In this document: one piece after another, positions 14,315 to 18,004 of the stretch | Numbering within the stretch: position 1 is the first letter of the stretch | How the letters are laid out: each line of letters begins with the position of its first letter | Source: an uncultured Ruminococcus sp. | Lineage (GTDB): Bacteria; Bacillota; Clostridia; Oscillospirales; Ruminococcaceae | DNA length: 18,004 nucleotides | Assembly: GCA_946544695.1 (NCBI GenBank) | Contig: CAMNMO010000015.1 | Coordinates: forward strand, 1-18,004 | Reading direction: 5' to 3' | Notes under the pieces: generated by a model | The model's input: only the letters and a program-made list of their open reading frames with translations | Told to the model about the DNA's origin: nothing | The model's database searches: none | Program-made: the position numbers and the translations under genes

Positions 14315-14940
14315 TCTACGCTGAAAATATACTGATCTGTATCGCTGTTCCGCTGTTTATCTCGCTTATATTCGTCAAGGGGAACGCAAGACATTTCGTG
14401 GCTTCGTTCCTTGTGGGAATGGGTGTCTGCCTGATAGCAGCTTATATCAGCGGATTTACAGGGCTTGTCAACGGTCTGAATGAAAATGATACAGCTATCT
14501 TCATTTCTCCCGTCATAGAAGAAACGCTCAAATTCCTGCCCCTTCTGTATATCTTGGTTTTGTTCGCCCCTGAGAACGATGACCTTCTCCTATGCTCACT
14601 TGGTATAGGCGCAGGGTTTGCTACTTTTGAGAATTGCTGTCATATTCTCTCCGCAGGGGCTGAAAGTCTGACGTATATCCTGATAAGAGGGCTTGGTGTC
14701 GGTGTCATGCACATCGTCAGTATGCTGATGCTTGCTATGGGAATGGCTGTGATACGGCATATCCGAGCTTTTTCTGTTTCGGGCATCATCGGAGCTTTGG
14801 CTCTCTCTATGATGTTCCACGCTCTTTATAATCTGTTGGTATCCGAACCTGGTATCTCGTCCTATATCGGGTATGTTCTCCCGTTAGTGACCGCAGTGCT
14901 GCTGTATATCCCTTACCGCAAATTTCCAAGTAAGAACTGA
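14311..14940 (+). CDS. PrsW-type intramembrane protease
   Basis: A 209-residue polytopic membrane protein with the PrsW motifs on TM segments: SPVIEETLKFLPLL (Glu70, Glu71, Lys74), GIGAGFATFEN (Phe103, Glu107, Asn108), MHIVSMLMLAMG (His134) and FHALYNLL (His170). In B. subtilis PrsW makes the first cut in anti-sigma factor RsiW and so frees sigma-W. Here the gene ends an operon with an ECF sigma factor and a small membrane protein, so the natural inference is that it cuts that protein or its partner. Start is TTG at 14311, overlapping the previous stop as TTGA, supported by GAGGTGAT 6 bases upstream. CPBP (Rce1-like) proteases share an EE motif, but the FxxxEN spacing fits PrsW better. A strong terminator follows. 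Confidence 0.87.
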   Translation: MIYAENILICIAVPLFISLIFVKGNARHFVASFLVGMGVCLIAAYISGFTGLVNGLNENDTAIFISPVIEETLKFLPLLYILVLFAPENDDLLLCSLGIGAGFATFENCCHILSAGAESLTYILIRGLGVGVMHIVSMLMLAMGMAVIRHIRAFSVSGIIGALALSMMFHALYNLLVSEPGISSYIGYVLPLVTAVLLYIPYRKFPSKN

Positions 14941-14959
14941 AATCGTATAATATCGCACA

Positions 14960-14996
14960 TTTCCGCCGACTTTATCAGTTGGCGGAAAATTTTTTT
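14960..14996 (+). terminator. Rho-independent terminator after the PrsW gene
   Basis: TTTCCGCCGAC (14960-14970), loop TTTATCA, GTTGGCGGAAA (14978-14988), 11 bp with one G-U, then seven T (14990-14996). It separates the sigma-PrsW genes from the surface-protein genes. Confidence 0.92.
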
Positions 14997-15071
14997 GGAA
15001 TTTTATGAAAATAAGTGAGTAAAAATCGAAAAAGCTGCAATTAAGTAAGTGAAGGGGGTAATCAAGATCAC
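14997..15071 (+). promoter_or_regulatory. Likely regulatory region of the second surface gene set, with a 30-base direct repeat
   Basis: A promoter must lie here if the terminator before it works, yet I see no good -35/-10 pair of the sigma-A kind. TAAGTGAGTAA (15012-15022) and TAAGTAAGTGA (15042-15052) recur at 30-base spacing, i.e. about three helical turns. The region could hold the recognition site of the ECF sigma factor or of another regulator. This is inference. Confidence 0.35.
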
Positions 15072-15086
15072 AAAGGAGGGATAAGC

Positions 15087-15416
15087 TTGAAATATGATCG
15101 TGAAGCCAGACTCTGTGAAATAATGAGGCGTAGCGAGATGATCAAGAACAGAAAAGAGCATAGAAAGCTGTACGCACTGACTGCATCGGCATCAGCAGTT
15201 CTGCTTGTTTTAGCTGTTTTTATCGTTGACTTAGGCGGCATTGAAGCAGCAGGAACGGAGTGGACAGCTTACGGTTCGTTTTTGCTTTCCCCACAAGCAG
15301 GCGGCTATGTGCTGATAGCGGTTATCGCATTCGGAGTCGGCGTATTATCGACATTATTGACACAAAAATATCGGAAGGGAGGAAAACGAGGGCACGGCAA
15401 TGGAGACAAAGAATAA
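15087..15416 (+). CDS. Small two-TM protein, paralogue of the sigma-operon protein at 13158
   Basis: A 109-residue membrane protein with the same build as the product of 13158-13496: basic N-terminal helix (EARLCEIMRRSEMIKNRK), TM1 about 30-47, outside loop of about 25 residues, TM2 about 74-93, basic tail rich in Lys/Gly. The stretch YGSFLLSPQAGGYVLIAVIA aligns without gaps with the paralogue. Start is TTG at 15087 with a very strong AAAGGAGGG 6 bases upstream; no ATG is available near it. The next gene starts inside its end (17-base overlap). If the first copy is an anti-sigma factor, this may be a decoy, a second partner, or a subunit of a complex with the next gene product. Family unknown to me. 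Confidence 0.82.
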   Translation: MKYDREARLCEIMRRSEMIKNRKEHRKLYALTASASAVLLVLAVFIVDLGGIEAAGTEWTAYGSFLLSPQAGGYVLIAVIAFGVGVLSTLLTQKYRKGGKRGHGNGDKE

Positions 15417-15921
15417 TGCTGAGAACAGCAAAAGCAAAAAAGTCATCATCGTTCTTATGTGCCTTGTGGCGGTGCTGATCGTGGTGATCAGTGTGCTGCT
15501 GTGGCAAAAGTCCAAGCCTGACAGTAAGCAGGACAGCTCAGACAGTGCTCAGACTACCACACGATCCACGCAATCAGACGGTGGAGGACTTGTTGTTCCC
15601 GACCGCCCCGACATGATCGATATTACTGCATACGAGACGATCAAGCTGAAAGCAGACACGTTGGAGCAGTCGCTCAGGCTGGAAAATCCACTTGATAATA
15701 ACTGCTGGATGGTCATCACGCTTTCGCTTGAGGACGGAACGGAGCTTTGGAGATCGGAGGAGCTTCGACCGGGACAGCTCGTGCGGAGTATTACGCTGAA
15801 TAAGGCGCTTTCCGCAGGAGAATATGAAAACGCCGTCCTCAGTTACAAGCACTGGACGTATGATGACAAGAAAGAGCCTCTCAACGGGGCGGAAACACTG
15901 GTCAAACTTGTAGTACAATAA
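15400..15921 (+). CDS. Single-pass membrane protein with extracytoplasmic domain
   Basis: A 173-residue protein: short charged cytoplasmic start, one TM helix (about 14-34, VIIVLMCLVAVLIVVISVLL), a Ser/Thr/Asp-rich linker (about 37-62) and an outside domain (about 66-173) predicted mostly beta. The domain has a pattern I have seen in clostridial surface proteins: LEQSLRLENPLDNNCWMVI, LEDGTELWRSEELRPGQ, then LSAGEYENAVLSYKHW and a closing LNGAETLVKLVV. Such proteins are sometimes listed under wrong enzyme names; nothing enzymatic is seen. The ATG lies inside the end of the upstream gene, with GAGGG a few bases before it, so the two are probably cotranslated. May be a sensor or an anchor for the secreted neighbour. 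Confidence 0.82.
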   Translation: METKNNAENSKSKKVIIVLMCLVAVLIVVISVLLWQKSKPDSKQDSSDSAQTTTRSTQSDGGGLVVPDRPDMIDITAYETIKLKADTLEQSLRLENPLDNNCWMVITLSLEDGTELWRSEELRPGQLVRSITLNKALSAGEYENAVLSYKHWTYDDKKEPLNGAETLVKLVVQ

Positions 15922-15947
15922 ATTCTATCAAATGGAGGTTTTGAGAA

Positions 15948-17228
15948 ATGAAAAAGCTATTATCTATCGTGCTGAGTCTTAGTCTCGTCATGGCGTGTGT
16001 GCCTATGACGACAACGGCTGAAACAATACTTGAGCCTGATGAAGAAACAAGTATTTCGCTGACAGCCGAAGTCCCCGGACTGTCCTCGCTCACTGTTACA
16101 GCACCTACAAAGACAACATACAATATCGGTGACGAGTTGGACACTACGGGAATGGTCGTTACCGCTGTCTTCAGCGACAATTCGACAAAAGACGTTACAT
16201 CTGATGTTACTCTGGACGGCTTTGATTCTACTGCTGAGGGCGATGTTACTGTGACCGTTTCGTACACCGAAAAGGATATTACAAAAACAGGTACATTTGA
16301 AGTAACCATCGTTGATACGTCTGTGGATACATATACTATTGCTGTTTCGGCAAATCCTTCCGAAGGCGGTACAGTCAGCGGCGGCGGTGAGTTTGAGGAA
16401 GATGATTCTGTTACCGTAACAGCTACGGCAAACAGCGGTTATTCCTTTGTAAAGTGGACGGAAAACGGCGAACAGGTCAGCACAGATGCAAGCTATACCT
16501 TTACCGCAACATCTGATCGTACACTGGTTGCTGTATTTGAATCTGATGAAATCATCTATACAATAACGATCGAACCCGGTGATGGAACAGGCGACGCATT
16601 TACCGTGGACAGCTCTACCATTATTTCCCGTGCCGAAAAATTGGCAGGAAATTATGATGCGTCAAAGGGCTGCTTTTATCTTGATAAGAACGGAAAAGTA
16701 TACTATGTGCTACCCGAATATTGCTCGTTCACGGCTCCGGCTGATAAAGAGTTTGACGGCTGGGAAGCCAGCTTTGGCGGTATATTTGACGGCTCTACTA
16801 TATTTGATATAGCAGAAACAGGGAGCTTTACGATCACTGCTCAGTGGAAAGGACCCGATCTCGATCCTCATTTAACGCTTTCCATCCCTGCAACCCTCGA
16901 CATCAATTATGGTGATACACAGACTCCGTTTGATATTCAGGTAAAAGAAGGCGTATTCCGCGATGATATGGGCAATTATGAGGTACTTTTCCCGTATTCT
17001 TCTTTCCAATGCACTTCGCATGATGGAACGATACCTTTTACTGTCACCACAAATGCAGAAGGAGTTCCAAATGGTTATCATGGAGATAAAGCTTACTTTG
17101 CACTGTTTAATGATACACCCTTGCCCTTTAGCTGTCAGGGATTTATCAATATCACCAGTGAGGACTGGGCAGCAGCTAAGCCTGGAAAATATACAGCTAC
17201 GTTAAGAGTTCAAGTAATGTGGTGCTAA
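15948..17228 (+). CDS. Secreted protein with bacterial Ig-like and InlB-type repeat domains
   Basis: A 426-residue exported protein. Signal peptide about 1-24 (MKKLLSIVLSLSLVMACV, probable cleavage after TTTA). Residues 43-122 form a Big_3-type Ig domain (TAPTKTTYNIGDELDTTGMV, DVTSDVTLDGFD). Residues 128-198 are an InlB B-repeat/Bacterial-repeat domain (ANPSEGGTVSGGGEF, ATANSGYSFVKWTENG, TLVAVFE). Residues 203-301 look like a divergent copy (EFDGWEASFGG, FTITAQWK). The rest (307-425) is an unassigned beta-rich domain ending in ITSEDWAAAKPGKYTATLRV and a C-terminal Trp-Cys. No sorting signal or C-terminal TM, so it is released or held by partners. GGAGG 9 bases before the ATG. Likely adhesion or wall-surface role, by domain analogy only. 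A lipobox reading around VMAC is possible but poor. Confidence 0.87.
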   Translation: MKKLLSIVLSLSLVMACVPMTTTAETILEPDEETSISLTAEVPGLSSLTVTAPTKTTYNIGDELDTTGMVVTAVFSDNSTKDVTSDVTLDGFDSTAEGDVTVTVSYTEKDITKTGTFEVTIVDTSVDTYTIAVSANPSEGGTVSGGGEFEEDDSVTVTATANSGYSFVKWTENGEQVSTDASYTFTATSDRTLVAVFESDEIIYTITIEPGDGTGDAFTVDSSTIISRAEKLAGNYDASKGCFYLDKNGKVYYVLPEYCSFTAPADKEFDGWEASFGGIFDGSTIFDIAETGSFTITAQWKGPDLDPHLTLSIPATLDINYGDTQTPFDIQVKEGVFRDDMGNYEVLFPYSSFQCTSHDGTIPFTVTTNAEGVPNGYHGDKAYFALFNDTPLPFSCQGFINITSEDWAAAKPGKYTATLRVQVMWC

Positions 17229-17247
17229 TAAATGGAGGAGTTCTATC

Positions 17248-17283
17248 ATGAGTACATATTTCATTAATATGTACTCAGACTAA
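17248..17283 (+). CDS. Possible 11-codon leader ORF overlapping a hairpin
   Basis: ATG at 17248 follows GGAGG at 17234-17238 with normal spacing and encodes MSTYFINMYSD, then TAA. It sits in the 74-base gap before the sorting-signal protein and is almost entirely within the hairpin at 17249-17277. It may be a leader peptide, or a remnant; no homologue is known to me. Confidence 0.3.
   Translation: MSTYFINMYSD
17249..17277 (+). other. Perfect 11-bp intercistronic hairpin
   Basis: TGAGTACATAT (17249-17259), loop of 7, ATATGTACTCA (17267-17277). No T run follows, so it is not a normal terminator. It lies between the Ig/InlB-repeat gene and the sorting-signal gene and buries part of the short ORF start codon; a role in RNA processing or differential expression is possible. 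Confidence 0.6.
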
Positions 17284-17302
17284 AGCAGATTGGGGGCGAG
17301 GT

Positions 17303-17869
17303 ATGAAAAAGCATAAGCGACATGGACTTGTTGTTTTGTTCATGATGTGGCTTATCCTGTTTATGTTCTGCCCGACAGTAATTGCCGAAGCAAAAGAATA
17401 CTCTGGCGATTATAATAAAGGCATCTCACTTTCAACAACAGTTCCGCCCTCTATCACATCAGGCGGCGGTGCGGAGTACCGCAAAGGCAGCACCGAAGGT
17501 CTGACATTCACAACAGACGATGCCGTAAAAGCCTTTCAGCGTGTTCTGATAGATGAAACAGAGATACCGCACGACAGCTATACCATATCGGGAGAGCCTC
17601 TGACCGTCACCCTGCATACGGACTATCTCGATACGCTCTGCGCAGGAGAACACAAGATTAAGATCGTCACGGCAAACGGCGAAGCGTCCGCAGATTTTAG
17701 TGTTATAAGCAATGCTCATCAGGAGAATGTTGAAGTAAGAAACGATTCGCCCAACACAGGAGACAGTGGTAATACTACGATGTGGACAATGATGCTCATC
17801 ATGTGTTCGGGATCGCTTGCAATAGCATTCTCAACACGTCCGGAGCGCAGGAAAGATAATAAAAAGTGA
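17303..17869 (+). CDS. Cell-wall-anchored surface protein with non-canonical SPNTG sorting signal
   Basis: A 188-residue exported protein. Basic start plus hydrophobic core (about 9-28) form a signal peptide, probable cleavage near VIAEA. Residues about 55-136 form an Ig/X2-like domain common in clostridial surface proteins (YRKGSTEGLTFTTDDAVKAF, then LHTDYLDTLCAGEHKIKIV). The end has a sortase-type signal: SPNTGD at 149-154, a hydrophobic stretch (about 160-176) and a basic tail RPERRKDNKK. The motif differs from LPXTG by Ser for Leu, a variant found in gut Clostridia. A sortase would join it to peptidoglycan or to another surface protein; none is in the window. GGGGG lies 6 bases upstream of the ATG; GAGG is too close to be used. 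Follows the Ig/InlB-repeat gene, possibly as its anchor or partner. Confidence 0.85.
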   Translation: MKKHKRHGLVVLFMMWLILFMFCPTVIAEAKEYSGDYNKGISLSTTVPPSITSGGGAEYRKGSTEGLTFTTDDAVKAFQRVLIDETEIPHDSYTISGEPLTVTLHTDYLDTLCAGEHKIKIVTANGEASADFSVISNAHQENVEVRNDSPNTGDSGNTTMWTMMLIMCSGSLAIAFSTRPERRKDNKK

Positions 17870-17881
17870 TGTGACACATAT

Positions 17882-17919
17882 AGCAAGTTCTCTAAGCGAT
17901 TTAGAGGGCTTGCTTTTTT
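17882..17919 (+). terminator. Rho-independent terminator closing the surface-protein operon
   Basis: AGCAAGTTCTCTAA (17882-17895), loop GCGAT, TTAGAGGGCTTGCT (17901-17914), 14 bp with two G-U pairs, then a run of six T (17914-17919). Confidence 0.92.
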
Positions 17920-18002
17920 GTCGGTAAACTCATTACGTTCCGCAAGCTCGGACGGTGCATCACATCTTTGCCCGACTTGCCGTCATCGCAATAGATACGA
18001 TA
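17901..18002 (-). pseudogene. Fragment resembling a serine recombinase N-terminal domain, cut by the window edge
   Basis: On the minus strand a frame open to the right edge reads YRIYCDDGKSGKDVMHRP, followed by about 15 unrelated residues and TAA at 17903-17901. A tyrosine, two acidic residues, GxSGKD and HRP is the signature of the large serine recombinase/resolvase catalytic domain. In intact proteins about 400 more residues follow HRP, so this is a truncated remnant, or the match is by chance. The stop lies within the terminator hairpin of the surface operon. More sequence to the right is needed to judge it. Confidence 0.4.
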
Positions 18003-18004
18003 AT

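Noticed and set aside
15990..16010. Possible lipobox (VMAC) in the signal peptide of the Ig/InlB-repeat protein
   Set aside because: Met at the -2 position is unusual and a normal signal peptidase I site follows a few residues later; left as a minor possibility.
1..18004. CRISPR array, rRNA or tRNA genes, complete insertion sequence
   Set aside because: No regularly spaced repeats, no cloverleaf or rRNA sequence recognised, and no transposase seen on either strand.

Overview
The window looks like chromosomal DNA of an anaerobic, low-to-mid GC Gram-positive of the Clostridia, most like Ruminococcus or a related Oscillospiraceae genus. This is inferred from the T-box-controlled trpE-trpG, strong GGAGG ribosome binding sites, sigma-A-type promoters, heavy ATA use for Ile, and cell-wall proteins with Ig-like and InlB-like repeats. 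No rRNA, tRNA, complete IS element or CRISPR array was seen.

Layout. (1) 1-2450, minus strand: anthranilate synthase trpE and trpG (trpG runs off the left edge) behind a tryptophan T-box with a TTGACA/TATAAT promoter. The specifier reads UGG and the antiterminator UGGC matches a GCCA tRNA end, as expected for tRNA-Trp. (2) 2660-4190, plus strand: an AI-2E/PerM-family membrane transporter with its own promoter. (3) 4270-9020, plus strand: an operon of a 990-residue double 2-hydroxyacyl-CoA dehydratase activase, a 424-residue dehydratase-like protein (together they look like the two parts of a normally single ~1400-residue protein), and an orphan Imm53-like immunity protein whose ATG directly abuts the preceding stop codon. 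(4) 9060-12260: a diguanylate cyclase with a LacI-type sugar-binding-fold sensor but no DNA-binding head, a small nitroreductase, and a TetR-family pseudogene (one nonsense codon, one frameshift). (5) 12274-17920: an apparent cell-surface regulon. A promoter and a hairpin-rich leader precede an ECF sigma factor, a small two-TM protein, a polytopic membrane protein and a PrsW-type intramembrane protease, all overlapping end to end. After a strong terminator comes a second set: a paralogue of the small two-TM protein, a one-TM protein with an outside domain, a secreted Ig/InlB-repeat protein, and a signal-peptide protein with a non-canonical SPNTG sorting signal. (6) The right edge holds what looks like a truncated serine-recombinase fragment on the minus strand.

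The most interesting candidate system is region 5: a sigma factor, putative membrane partner(s) and a PrsW protease are the parts of a regulated-proteolysis switch, next to surface proteins that could be sensor or output. The two-TM proteins share a motif (L-x-EIM-x-RS near the N terminus, YGS...GYV...AF..GV..TLL across the second TM) and could be a new type of anti-sigma factor. This is inference from gene order and sequence motifs.
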